From Nyssa sinensis (taxonomy: Eukaryota > Streptophyta > Magnoliopsida > Cornales > Nyssaceae), in the NCBI GenBank assembly GCA_008638375.1, contig CM018052.1, positions 31,442,239 through 31,506,238 on the forward strand: a stretch of 64,000 nt of DNA. Reading direction: 5' to 3'. The translations under genes and the position numbers were made by a program. The notes below the pieces were generated by a model. It ran no database searches and was not told the origin of the DNA. It worked only from the letters and a program-made list of their open reading frames with translations. Below, piece after piece: positions 47,854-59,411 of the stretch; positions within the stretch are counted from its first letter, which is position 1; each line of letters opens with the position of its first letter.

Positions 47854-48805
47854 AATGGCAGAGGAGAGGCTCAAGAAGTTCATAGTCCCAAAATTCACCC
47901 CCTATGATGGGACTGGGGACCTTGGGGACCACCTTTCCCATTACTAGCACACTATAGCCTTACATGGGGCTTCAGACGCCTTTATGTGCCGCACCTTCAT
48001 AACCAGCCTCACTGGCACGGCTCTGAAGTGGTTTCACCACCTTCAACCGAACTCAGTCACCAGTTTCTATGAGCTTGGAAGGCGATTCCTTGACAGGTTC
48101 ATGACTAGCAGAAGGCTGAGGAAGGGTCCCGAGTTCTTGTTGAATGTAAAACAGACCAAGGAGGAGTCTTTCAGAGAGTACATTGCACGTTTCAATACCG
48201 AACTCACTAAAATTACAGACTACAGCTCAAGCTTCCTAGTGGCTGTTCTGACCTTTGGCCTTGCCCAGGGAGGTTTCAGGGACTCCTTAACCAAGAGCCT
48301 TCCTGCCGACATGGCAGCCCTTATGGATAGAGCCAGGAAATACATAAATCTGGAGGAAGCAAAAAATACCTCCCAGAAGTCTAAGGAGCAAGCACAGAAG
48401 AAAAAGAATGATCAGAAGAGGGAGCCTAATACTGCTAGACAAAGGGTCAGAAGCCTAGAAAAAAGAGCGACATCCAGAACTTCGTACAATTCAGAACTAC
48501 GAGAGTTCACTAATTTTACTCTTCTAAATACCTCTTCAAATGACATACTACGGCAAGTCCGATCTCGCGAAAATCTAAGGTGGCCGGAGCCCTTAAAAGG
48601 CGATCCTAGCTTCAAAGACCAGAGCAAGTACTACGATTTTCACAAAGACCGCAAGCACACAACCAACACATGTAAGGCCCTTAAACACGAGATTGAGCAG
48701 TTCATAAGGAGAGGTTGTCTACAAGAATTCATCAGACATGACGGAGGATAGAACCCTCGCAATGAAAGGCCCCAACAAGGGAGACCGGATCAACGACCAG
48801 ATTAG
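47854..48805 (+). pseudogene. gag: gag, gypsy element 2
   Basis: The gag domain starts near the ATG at 47854 (YDGTGDLGDHLSHY), with a TAG at about 47945. The open stretch 47984-48751 covers the rest of the capsid domain and the zinc knuckle, where the first Cys of the YCNFH motif is Asp (YYDFHKDRKHTTNTC). TAG codons at 48749 and 48803 follow. The latter is also present in element 1. Confidence 0.85.
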
Positions 48806-50171
48806 AGACAGGAACAAAGGGACGGACGGAATGAGCCTCAGCGACAGAACAATGAGGTTATCTTTGTCCTCCATACAGACACCCCGACGATAGGGACTTC
48901 TAACAGAGCAAGAAAACGGTATCTTCGGAAGGCTAGAACTACTCCCAGCATTCTACCGATCTCCCATATTGAGAAAAGATTGAACCAGTGCCTGAGATCT
49001 AATTCACGGATCAAGATCTTGCAGGAGTACACTGTCCTCACAGTGATACCCTCATCATCTCCCTTAGAATTGCCAACTTCGAGATCCGAAGAGTCCTGAT
49101 GGACACTAGAAGCTCTGTAAACATCTTATTCTACGAGCCCATCAAACTGATGAAGCTTAATCCCGATGACATCAAACCCACAGCCATGATCATGGCAGGA
49201 TTTGATGGGGATCTCAACACTCCCTCGGGAAGGATTGACCTCCCTACTACGGTAGGAGAGGGAGATGGGCAAAAGACCACCATGATTGAATACATGGTTC
49301 TGAATGCCAAGTCCTCTTACAATGTCATAATTGGGAGACCCTAGCTACATCAGATGGGAGTAGCCACTTCAACCCTCCACCAGTGTCTAAAGTACGTCCA
49401 CAATCAGGCTGTCTATTCTATCAGAGGGTGCCAACCGACTTCTAGAGAGTGCTATGCTCTCGCTCTCAAAGAAAAGGCACCCAAATAGCAATTACTGTAT
49501 GCTCGTGAATGCGTGGATCCAGCCCTCACCCATCACCACAAGACAGGGGGCTGCCCCTCCAGAATCAACGATCCACTAAGCCCTAGAGGAAGGGATAGCA
49601 AGGCCAGGCCCATTGGCGGCCCCATTAAAGTGCTAGTAAGCTCGGAATCACAAGGGCACTACCTAAAAATAGGTCTAGACCTAACACTTGCCGAGCAGAA
49701 CGAGATAATATAATTTTTGAAAGACAACCTCTCTGTGTTTGCTTGGGAGACAAAGGATAAGGAGGGCATAGATCTAGAACTAATCACTCACAGACTAATG
49801 GTAGATCCGGACCACCTACCTGTGAGATAGAAAAGAAGGCCACTCGCTCCAGAATGGCACCAGTTCATCAATGAGGAAGTCCAAAGGCTACTTAAGGCCA
49901 AGATGATACGAGAAGTATTCTACCCAGAGTGGTTAGCCGATACTGTTCTAGTCAAGAAGAAGAATGGATATAGTCAAATCTAGATGTACCTTCCAGACCA
50001 GGAGAAAATAACATTTATAACCGAACGAGGTCTCTATTGTTACAGAGTGATGCCATTCGGATTAAAGAATGTTGGGGCCACATATCGGCGTCTGGTCAAT
50101 AAGATGTTTAGCCCTCTGATCGACAGCACTATAAAAGTTTACATTGATGACATGTTGATCAAGAGCCTTTG
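48806..50171 (+). pseudogene. Protease and partial RT, gypsy element 2
   Basis: The protease motif reads MDTRSS instead of DTGS (about 49099), which removes the catalytic Gly. A TAG replaces the Trp of GRPW near 49342, and TAG at 49486 is shared with element 1. In RT, a 138-bp in-frame deletion (junction near 49968) removes the segment between KKKNG and the GYxEI motif. The last part (49984-50171) keeps PFGLKNVGATYRR and YIDDM before the element breaks off. Confidence 0.85.
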
Positions 50172-51720
50172 ATCTATCGTGGAAATCAATAAAATTACTA
50201 TACTAAACTACTAGTATAGTAGAGAAGTAGAAAGACATAGAAGACTCGTATTGTAGCCATTCTATTGACGAGAGAGTTCCATCCGTGGGGATCCAGTGGT
50301 TATCAGAAAGTCGTAACACAAGTAAAGATCTTCCGCTTCCGCGAACCCGACTGAAAGAGGTAACCGGGTTCACACCCATTTTTTATATATATTTCCGTCA
50401 AATATGAAAAATATTATGAAAATGAAAGAAAAGTTAGGCAAAGTTATTTTATTTTATATGCTTCTTAGTATTTTAGAATCTTAAAGCTTAGAAAGAAACT
50501 TCTAAACTTAAAAGAAAAAGTAATGTTGTAACTTTTTTATTTTAATTTTTTCTTAACTATTTATTTTATACACACCTGTTTTTCTTTTAATAAGCACATT
50601 TTAACTTTTCCATATATTTTAAAATTTTCCTTTTTGTCCATTGAAATAAAATGATAAATGAGCATGAAAAAGAAAGCCAAATTAACTAAATTTAGGTAAA
50701 GCCTTTTTATTTATAAGGTTACTCTTTTTTTTTTGGTCAATTTTTTTACAAATTTCTTAATCTTATAAGATTCTAAACTTAAATCTACCACCTTTTATTT
50801 TAATATTTTTCCTAACTTTTTATTTTTTACACATTCCATTTTCTTTTACGATTCTAAAATTTATAGGACAAAATAATTTAAAATTATTTCTTAAATATTT
50901 AAATCTATTTTTTCTATTGTTTCTTGAAATGAAATATTCATGTTTTTCATTAAATAATAAATACATTTTATTTAATCAGGCCTTTTTTCCTAATCTAATA
51001 ATTTTGTTTTGTACATTTTTTAATTTCTTGAGATTCTAAACCTTGACAAATATCTTCAAATTTATAATTTAAATTTCTTATGCGTTATATACACACATTT
51101 TAACTTTTACATATTTTTAAAATTTTTCTTTTTTGGCCATTGAAATAAAATGAAATATGAGTATGAAAAAGAAAGAAAGACTAACTAATTTAGGTAAAGT
51201 CTTTTTATTTATATTGAGTAAGACAAAATTCAAATATAATAAAATAAAAATTACTTTTAAATTAAATATAAATAGTTAAAGTTCTTTGATATCTTCAATT
51301 TTCATCTTGATTTTATTTTTTGTTCTTTAAAAATTTATTATTGAAAAATTGATATTTTAAACTTAAAATATGATGGAAGCTGGTATAAAGAGGAACAATT
51401 GAGTTATTGTACAGAAAAGACAATCTTGTGATTGGTTTAATTGGTAAAGAAGAATTAAAAAAGCTAACAAATATACATAAAAAAATACTTATCCTGCACA
51501 AGGGAAAATTATTTTCTTTAAAAAATTGTATCTAATCTCGTTGTTTTTTGGTGATTTCATTGAAAACGAAAATAATATCACACATGACTTCCAGATAAGG
51601 AAAAATATCCAGATATGTATAAAATGGTTATAAAACACATGATGCATGGCCCTTGTGGAGAAAAAAATACAAAAAATCCTTGCATATATATGTATATACA
51701 TATATATATATATATGTAGA
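50172..51720. other. Unrecognised AT-rich DNA with a diverged direct repeat
   Basis: Right after the gypsy break, 50172-50380 has normal base composition but no recognised family. From 50590-50720 and again 51090-51215 there is a direct repeat of about 130 bp (shared CATTGAAATAAAATGA ... GAAAAAGAAAG ... TTTAGGTAAAG). No gene seen. It has no counterpart in the left arm. Confidence 0.5.
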
Positions 51721-51869
51721 CGAAAAGGAATGTTGTGAACGGGTCTCCATCACCTCTTTTTATATATATATATATAGACGAAAAGGAATGTTGTGAACGG
51801 GTCTTCATTACTTTTTTTTTGGGTCCAGCTTGGTTGGTTCACGCAACTTGGGCAATTGTTGATTCCTTT

Positions 51870-51933
<64 letters not shown>

Positions 51934-52662
51934 AGGAACGAGACTAGAAATTCACTTGAGATACAAAATTTTTGTTTAATGTTTAATCATAAATTTAAAA
52001 AAATTAAAGAATTATAAAAAGATAATATTTTTAAAAAATAATTAAATTTATTAATACAAGAAACTTATAAATTTCTTCACAAAAAATCTGATAAAAAAAA
52101 CACAAATTTTTTTTGGGAATATAAAAAATTGATAAGAGTTTTATGTAAGAGTCAAATTCAAATTCAAATTCAGATAAGGGCAAAGTGCAAAAAATTTTAA
52201 ATCTAAGAGAAGTAAGATTTTAAATTAAAAAAGGTATAATTTAAAAAAAAAAATTAAAAATATATAAAAAAAATTCCCGAAACAAAACAAAAAATTGAGA
52301 AGGGACAATTGTGGCCTCGTCAATTAACAGAGAAGAATGGTATTGTAAATTTAATGTTGATCAAGAAGTCAAAATAAAAGAATACTTGTCAAAAATATAA
52401 AAGATTTAAAGAAAGTATCAATCCAATTATCACAGCTTGCTTGGATGTTATGAAAAATAATGCAGATTCATATATGAAACGATACCCAGTAATTACATCG
52501 TATTAAATTCAGTATAGTTTAGGATTTATAATTCTAATAGTAAATAAAAAAAACCCTCTTATATCAATTATTACAAAAAAGAGAGTCTATTCCTACTCCC
52601 ATATGTACTGATGCACTCCAAAAAGTGCATGCAATTCTTCAACTATGGAATGAGAATATCAT
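51721..52662. other. Short duplicated block, microsatellite and 3' flank of the membrane gene
   Basis: GACGAAAAGGAATGTTGTGAACGGGTCT occurs in part at 51719 and 51777, a local duplication of a block found once in the left arm. A compound (GT)n(TA)n microsatellite lies at 51872-51929. From about 51940 to 52650 the sequence mirrors 15390-16330. Confidence 0.7.
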
Positions 52663-54488
52663 TTAACATGGCGAGGAAGAAATTTGTGTGGGAAGAGTTG
52701 GCTCCTGTGTCTGGTGTCGTCCTGCAAACTTGTTACATTTGTCAAACATCTGGGTGATTGCTTTCTCAATTATCTTGCAAAGGCGATAGCATATATGCTT
52801 GAAAAATTCAAGTTTCAAGATTATATAGAAAAGGACCCAAGCAACAACAATGGATAGCACAAACCAGCCTTGATCAAGAAAAACTGATACCAGCAAGAGT
52901 AACGCAAGAGAACCCGAAATTGGAATAACATTTCTGAGGATTCGGGAGCACCATGCTAATTGAGTTTGCATTTCCTTCGTAAATCCTGGTGCAAGGTAGC
53001 AGATACATATGGCTGTAAAGAATGCCCACATGGCTGCTGGGTGGGTCTCAAATGGGCTCTCAGCTTTGCCTTGATATTTCACCCCCAGGAGGGTAATTAG
53101 ATTTGTAATGTAATAATTCCAGGAGATGTCTCCTTCCCTTCTTCTTCCAGATGTCATTCTGGGAAATGGAAGAATTGAAATGAACCCTCTTATTAGAATG
53201 TACTATTTTTTCAAATGACAGTGAAGGATAGAATGGGACTTTATAGAATAGGATTTCATCATTGGATTTATCTCTTGTGTGATTACATGGGTCTAATAAA
53301 TAAATTTAAAAATATGTTATTTTGGTAAAAATATTAAAAATCAGTGCTGGGAATACAAATAAAAATAAATTAATCATTTCTTATGTAACATGTCTATCTT
53401 AAGATTGCCAATGAATTAGATATTTGATCGCTCAAAATTCGATTTGTTTATTTTTATTTAAAATAAAAAAGTTAGTCATCAAAAAAATAAAAATAAAAAT
53501 AAATAAAGAAGTTTCGATGATATCCAAATCTAAAAATATGAATTAAAGTAATTCAATTCAATTATATATAACATGTATATTAATTTTTATACATCATATT
53601 AAAAATTATATAGTTTAAATTTCTGTAATATATTAATTTTTAAATTATGTATTTTTAAAAAAAAAATTGACTTAAATTTATATATTTTAAATTTTACCTA
53701 GTATATGTAGTGTAACATAATTATTTATATACATAATATACATATATATAAAAAATTATAGGGTCAAATTCAATTTGATCCGACAATTAACAAATTAATA
53801 AATTGGTTGAATTTTGATATCCAATTCAAATTATTTTTCTAATGAATAACATTAATTCGAGTCACTCTTCCATTCGCTTGCAAGCCGAATGGGAGGCAAC
53901 AATAAAGGAATTTGAAAGAGACGGATGATAAAAAGGCAGAAAAAAGACATAGCAAACACATCAAAATTCAACATTCCAGTTTCAATAAAGTATCTTCCGA
54001 AAAAAGAAAAAAAATAAATAAAACTGTGTCAAAGATGAACTCAGCTGAGTTAACTTGTCAAAGACCACTAAAGGTGACGAATATCATCCAAACCTCTTAA
54101 TCTGCTCTAACTCGCTCACTAATCAATTTGTTTTAATCCACCCATTTAGTTAACTGGTCTAAAACTGTCAACAACCACTATATCCAGCTGGAAGAGTACT
54201 TACTCATCCTCATCGGCTACAAGCTAGTTAAACGATGATGAAAAAACAATATTGATATTAAGGCAGGAGAGGAAATTGAGGGAAATTGGGGAGGAGTTTG
54301 TGGACGAACTACCTTCTGGTATTGGTATGAAGATGGTGGCAGCAGCGGCTGTTGTGTTTCTTAGCTTTCTTCACATTCACGGCCCTCTGTAAATCCACAC
54401 TAATAAGTCGGTGGACTTTGATTCTGCGTCTTGGGCGGTTAACATTTCCAAGATCTCTCAACACATCACCTCTCTGTACAGAACTCAT
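52663..54488 (-). CDS. Small plant membrane protein, two exons, right copy
   Basis: Exon 1 is 54488-54313 (ATG at 54488, donor GTAGTTCG), exon 2 is 53158-52663 (acceptor CATTTCCCAG). The splice joins AG+A, in frame, as in the left copy. The product is 223 residues: a basic N terminus (NRPRRRIKVHR), about three hydrophobic segments (WAFFTAICICYLAPGF; ISGSLALLLLVSVF; WFVLSIVVAWVLFYII), then a longer polar tail than in the left copy, ending QISSSPC. Exon 1 differs from the left copy by an in-frame three-base indel (one Tyr). Retained frame, splice sites and in-frame indel suggest this copy was or is coding. The family is not recognised; membrane location is inferred from hydrophobicity. Confidence 0.65.
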
Positions 54489-54877
54489 TTTATCACAGAT
54501 CAAAAGTTTATACTAGTGCAGAGAATCTTCTCGTCTTGATGCTGGTATTCTGCTCTCTGTTTTTGCGAGTTATTTATAGAATCATAGCGGGGGGTGGGGT
54601 GGGTGGGGGGTGAATTAGTAATTTTGTCATACCGTGGTGTACATTTCATCGACTAATTAGTTTCGTCCTCTTGGACTGAAAATATGGCACTTCACAGACC
54701 TAGCATGCAAGTGAAAACTACAAAAAGTAAGAATATAATTTGGAAGTTCCTCAAGTGCAACCTACAAAAAGTAAAAATATAATTTGACTTTTAAATACCC
54801 AATACAAAAAGTAAGAATATAATTTGATTTTTACATACCCAAACACATGACTATATATACAACACCCTTTTCGTCGT

Positions 54878-55135
54878 TCATGACATGACCCAAAAGCAAC
54901 CAAAAAAGATAATTCGTTTGAAGGGTGAATGCCTGGCTCTATCACTGTCCATGACATGGCCCAAAAGCAACCAAAAAAGATAATTCGTTTGAAGGGTGAA
55001 TGCCTGGCTCTATCACTGTCCATGACATGGCCCAAAAGCAACCGAAAAAGATAATTCGTTTGAAGGGTGAATGCTTGTCTCTATCACTGCCTATCACTGT
55101 CCATGACATGACCCAAAAGCAACCAAAAAAAGATA
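54878..55135 (-). repeat. Tandem repeat, about 71-bp unit, in the LINE fragment
   Basis: About 3.6 copies of a 71-bp unit with GTCCATGACATGGCCCAAAAG, then GATAATTCGTTTGAAGGGTG. The other two LINE copies have the LINE part of this unit only once, so the array arose in this copy. Confidence 0.88.
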
Positions 55136-55619
55136 AAACAATAGCTGCCACACCTCACGCACCTCCTCACAAGGAAGAAGCAAATGCTCCATTGTTTCCT
55201 CCTTCGACTTACACATCATCCTCCGATTAGTTAACTTGAATCCTCTTTTCTTCAAATTTTTTTCCCCTAAAATAGCATTCCATGCAACTGCCACTCAAAA
55301 AAAGCCACCTTCACAAATATTTTAGACCTTCCATTCTCCAAATACTCCTCCAAGGAAAATCTTTAACGTCTTTCCTTGAAAGAACCTTGTACTTTGTAGA
55401 AGCATCAAAGGTGAAGCCCGCGACAACTTAATCACATAATCTTTATCAAGTCTGACTCTAGTCTGTGCCAAACCTCCAATATCGATGTAATCCTCTACCT
55501 CCCGTGAGATGTTATTTGAAAGAGTTGGTAAATCTCTCCTTAAAATCCAAGCTTCCCTGCCAAACATCACTCCAAAATTTCACTTTCTCTCCCGAACCCC
55601 CCTTAAAAGATATGCATCT

Positions 55620-56176
55620 TGATGCTGCACTTTTTGGTCGGTAGGGGCTTCGAACTCCGTTGCCTGAAGAACACTCAAAGAGAAGGATCAAAGGACCACT
55701 AGGTTAGCTCCGGCGGTATCCGCTCCGATACTTAAGTCAATAAAACTGAATTGAAAGAATGTAATTATAAACCAAAGAATGAGCATGAATATAACAGCAT
55801 ACCTTAGGATTTTATTTATAGGCTGCAGGTTTCCTAAGTTGATTAGGACTTGGAGCCATGAAAGTAGAGATTTGATCATCGGAGAGTGGTAGTTACCATG
55901 TTGGATACTGCACTTGATAGATATCCGTAGGTGGCAGTTTCTTTGTTGAAGACTGTTTCCTTTTCTTTAACTCGGTAGGATATTTAAGGCGGTGATGGGC
56001 TCGTAACCCTCTTTGGGAACATTGGGCAATACCTTCCGAGCTTGGGGTAAGCGTGTGTTTCCGAGCTATGAGCTCTGGAGGCTAAGTGTCTGAGTCTGCT
56101 CTGGATGGCTGAGCTTTAACTGGTCTGTAATCATACGTGTTACATGGAGACTGGTCTGTCACTTTGTGATATATCA
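55620..56176 (-). mobile_element. Solo gypsy LTR with target duplication CATCT
   Basis: 557 bp, in minus orientation: begins TGATGCTGCAC and ends GATATATCA on the plus strand, the reverse of the LTR at 46559. It is flanked by CATCT at 55615-55619 and 56177-56181. The related LINE copies read ATGCATCTCAAGAAATCC without the insertion (for example 40467-40484), confirming the exact boundaries. No internal gypsy sequence remains, as expected after LTR-LTR recombination. Confidence 0.96.
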
Positions 56177-56274
56177 CATCTCAAGAAATCCCTACCAACC
56201 TTTCTAATGCTCTTTCACAAACCCACCCCAAAAGAACGCTCCACCTCCTTAGACATTCATATAATATAATACAA

Positions 56275-56625
56275 CACTACAACAAAATGCACTATTAGCG
56301 ACGCGCGTGTGCGTCGCTAATAGTGCATTTGTGCGTCGCTAAAGGTCTTTAGCGACGCACAAACGTGAGTCGCTAAAGCGTCACAAAAAGCGCCGTCGCT
56401 AATACTATTAGCGATGCACAAAACCGTTGGTGTCGCTAAAAGTGACTATTAGCGACGCACATAGAGCGTCGCCAATAATTGGATGCGTCCGTCGCCAATA
56501 ATTCCCAAGGGCACTAAAAATCAGTGTGCGTCGCTAAAAGTGAGTATTAGTGTGCGTCGCTAATACTGAATGGTTAAATTAGATCTAGACTTTTAGCGAC
56601 GCTATGGTGTGTGTCGCTAAAAGTG
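56275..56625. repeat. CACTA terminal and subterminal repeats
   Basis: After the CACTA end, the 9-mer TAGCGACGC or its complement GCGTCGCTA occurs more than ten times in both orientations, with variants (GTCGCCAATA). Such clustered motifs are the binding sites of the TNPA-type protein in En/Spm elements. Confidence 0.92.
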
Positions 56626-57072
56626 TTTTTTTTTTTCAACCATATTTGCTTTGTTTTAATATTATTTTGTTCCTGTTTAAACCTGTATCAATCATCCATC
56701 CTGATATACAATAAAATCCAAGCATTCTGAAATGAATATTTTAAAGCAGAAAAATACATTCATATATATATATATATATATATTAAACTAATTATGTACA
56801 ATTGTAACAGTACCATTCATCATTAAATAGAAAAATTAAAAATTTTCTACAAAATGTTACTACAGATGTCCATGAAAATAAGAAATAAAAATAACAAGTT
56901 CCGATGCAAAACATAAAGATGGCGGCGCGACAATAATCCCCGATCAATCTGAAATAAAGATCAAACGACACATATTAGAACAATTATTAAATATATATGA
57001 ACATAGAATGTGAATAGTTTTTTTTTTTTTTTTGCATGCATAAATAGTAAGAACGACATAAAGTAGCATAAG

Positions 57073-59366
57073 TTTATTTTATCATTTGTGATTGTGTGAG
57101 GTGGTTTCGGTGCAGTTAGGCCGATATCCGGCATTTTGGTCTGTCAAAACCCCAAAATGGGCCTTTTTGAGGCTGAAACTTGCATAAGTTTCAAACAGGG
57201 CATCGGAACCGAGTGTTGTAAGTTCGTGCAAGTCTATTTTATCATTTGTGAGGTGTGTGAGGTGGTTTCGGTGTAGATAGGCCGATATCCGGCATTTTGG
57301 TCTGTCAAAACCCCAAAATGGGCCTTTTTGAGGCTGAAACTTGCATAAGTTTCAAACGGGGCATCGGAACCGAGTGTCGTAAGTTCGTGCAAGTCTATTT
57401 TATCATTTGTGAGGTGTGTGAAGTGGTTTCGGTGTAGTTAGGCCGATATCTGACATTTTGGTCTGTCAAAACCCCAAAATGGGCCTTTTTGGAGCTGAAA
57501 CTTGCATAAGTTTCAAACCGGCCATCGGAACCGAGTGTCGTAAGTTCGTGCAAGTCTATTTTATCATTTGTGAGGTGTGTGAGGTGGTTTTGGTAGTTAG
57601 GCCGATATCCTGCATTTTGGTCTGTCAAAACTCCAAAATGGGCCTTTTTGGAGCTGAAACTTGCATAAGTTTCAAACCGGCCATCGGAACCGAGTGTCGT
57701 AAGTTCGTGCAAGTCTATTTTATCATTTGTGAGGTGTGTGAGGTGGTTTCGGTGCAATTAGGCCGATATCCGGCATTTTGGTCTGTCAAAACCCCAAAAT
57801 GGGCCTTTTTGGAGCTGAAACTTGCATAAGTTTCAAACGGGGCATCGGAACCGAGTGTCGTAAGTTCGTGCAAGTCTATTTTATCATTTTTGAGGTGTGT
57901 GAGGTGGTTTTGGTGCAGTTAGGCCGATATTCGGCATTTTGGTCTGTCAAAACTCCAAAATGGGCCTTTTTAAGGCTGAAACTTACATAAGTTTCAAACG
58001 GGGCATCGGAACCGAGTGTCGTAAGTTCGTGCAAGTATATTTTATCATTTGTGAGGTGTGTGAGGTGGTTTCAGTGCAGTTAGGCCAATATCCGGCATTT
58101 TGGTCCGTCAAAACCCCAAAATGGGCCTTTTTGGAGCTGAAACTTGCATAAGTTTCAAACCGGCCATCGGAACCGAGTGTCGTAAGTTCGTGCAAGTCTA
58201 TTTTATCATTTGTGAGGTGTGAGAGGTGGTTTCGGTGTATTTAGGCTGATATCCGGCATTTTGGTCTGTCAAAACCCCAAAATGGGCCTTTTTGGAGCTG
58301 AAACTTGCATAAGTTTCAAACCGGCCATCGGAATCGAGTGTCATAAGTTCGTGCAAGTCTATTTTATCATTTGTGAGGTGTGTGAGGTGGTTTCGGTGCA
58401 TTTAGGCCGATATCCGGCATTTTGGTCTGTCAAAACCCCAAAATGGGCCTTTTTGGAGCTGAAACTTGCATAAGTTTCAAACTGGCCATCGGAACCGAGT
58501 TCTGTAAGTTCGTGCAAGTCTATTTTATCATTTTTGAGGTGTGTGATGTGTTTTCGGTGCAGTTAGGCTGATATCTGGCATTTTGTTCTGTCAAAACCCC
58601 AAAATGGGCCTTTTTGAGGCTGAAACTTGCATAAGTTTCAAACGGGGCATCGAAACCGAGTGTCGTAAGTTCGTGCAAATCTATTTTATCATTTGTGAGG
58701 TGTGTGAGGTAGTTTTGGTGCAGTTAGGCCAATATCCGGCATTTTGGTCTGTCAAAACTCCAAAATGGGCCTTTTTGAGGCTGAAACTTGCATAAGTTTC
58801 AGACGGGGCATCGGAACCGAGTGTCGTAAGTTCGTGCAAGTCTATTTTATCATTTGTGAGGTGTGTGAGGTGGTTTCGGTGTAGTTAGGCCGATATCCGG
58901 AATTTTGGTCTGTCAAAACCCCAAAATGGGCCTTTTTGAGGTTGAAACTTGCATAAGTTTCAAACGGGGCATCGAAACCGAGTGTCGTAAGTTCATGCAA
59001 GTCTATTTTATCATTTGTGAGGTGTGTGAGGTGGTTTTGGTGCAGTTAGGCCGATATCCAGCATTTTGGTCTGTCAAAACCCCAAAATGGGCCTTTTTGG
59101 AGCTGAAACTTGCATAAGTTTCAAACCGGCCATCGGAACCGAGTGTCGTAAGTTCGTGCAAGTCTATTTTATCATTTGTGAGGTGTGTGAGGTGGTTTCG
59201 GTGCAGTTAGGCCGATATCTGGCATTTTGGTCTGTCAAAACCCCAAAATGGGCCTTTTTGGAGCTGAAACTTGTATAAGTTTCAAACCGGCCATCGAAAC
59301 CGAGTGTCGTAAGTTCGTGCAAGTCTATTTTATCATTTTTGATGTGTGTGATGTGGTTTCGGTGCA
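57073..59366. repeat. 161-bp tandem array, 14 copies, inside the CACTA element
   Basis: Unit landmarks (AAAATGGGCCTTTTT) recur every 160-162 bp from 57157 to 59248. Each unit has two inverted repeats, CATTTTGG...CCAAAATG and GAAACTTGCATAAGTTTC. Two unit types alternate: GAGGCTG with GGGGCATCGG, and GGAGCTG with CGGCCATCGG. The fifth unit joins the first half of one type to the second half of the other. Open frames on both strands arise because the unit lacks stops in some frames; they are not proposed as genes. Confidence 0.95.
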
Positions 59367-59411
59367 TTTTCTATAAATAATAAATCCACGAAAGTATATA
59401 ATTTTAAAAAC

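Larger units (their letters stand above)
46559..50171 (+). mobile_element. Ty3/gypsy element 2, 3'-truncated
   Basis: A 559-bp 5' LTR (46559-47117), a primer-binding site (47118-47138, GTTTGACGCCGTCTGTGGGA), gag, protease and the start of RT in the same order as element 1. It ends inside RT at about 50171, just after the YIDDM motif, and continues into unrelated DNA. There is no 3' LTR. The LTR is a different subfamily from element 1 (TGATATACCACAAAATGACA against TGATATACCATAAAGCGACC), yet the coding parts are close relatives. Confidence 0.93.
37835..54860 (-). repeat. Right arm of large inverted duplication
   Basis: Mirror image of 12395-22940 in gene order and orientation. It has been lengthened by the gypsy copy at 46559-50171, a small LTR-type insertion in F-box gene 2 and unmatched AT-rich DNA at 50172-51700. 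It retains the F-box gene 1 start and F-box gene 2 exons 1-2 that the left arm lost. Confidence 0.9.
54878..56274 (-). mobile_element. Third LINE fragment, interrupted by a solo LTR
   Basis: The L1-type ORF2 C-terminal region is again on the minus strand (zf-RVT stretch NLKKRGFKLTNRRMMC ... EHLLLPCEEVREVWQLL, 55294-55130; upstream linker to 55614, resuming at 56182). It is in the same orientation as 39655-40610. A solo gypsy LTR splits it at 55620-56176, and its far end abuts the CACTA terminus at 56275. Confidence 0.85.

Noticed and set aside
50280..50345. AAGTCGTAAC motif resembling the 3' end of small-subunit rRNA, and a TGGTTATCAGA motif resembling a tRNA-Met primer site
   Set aside because: Only about ten bases match each; the surroundings fit neither an rRNA gene nor an LTR end.
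51735..52017. Open frames through the (GT)n(TA)n microsatellite
   Set aside because: Low-complexity peptide made of Cys-Val and Tyr-Ile repeats only.
57395..59367. Long open frames on both strands in the 161-bp array
   Set aside because: The unit is not a multiple of three and the frames shift from unit to unit; both strands are open for the same compositional reason.
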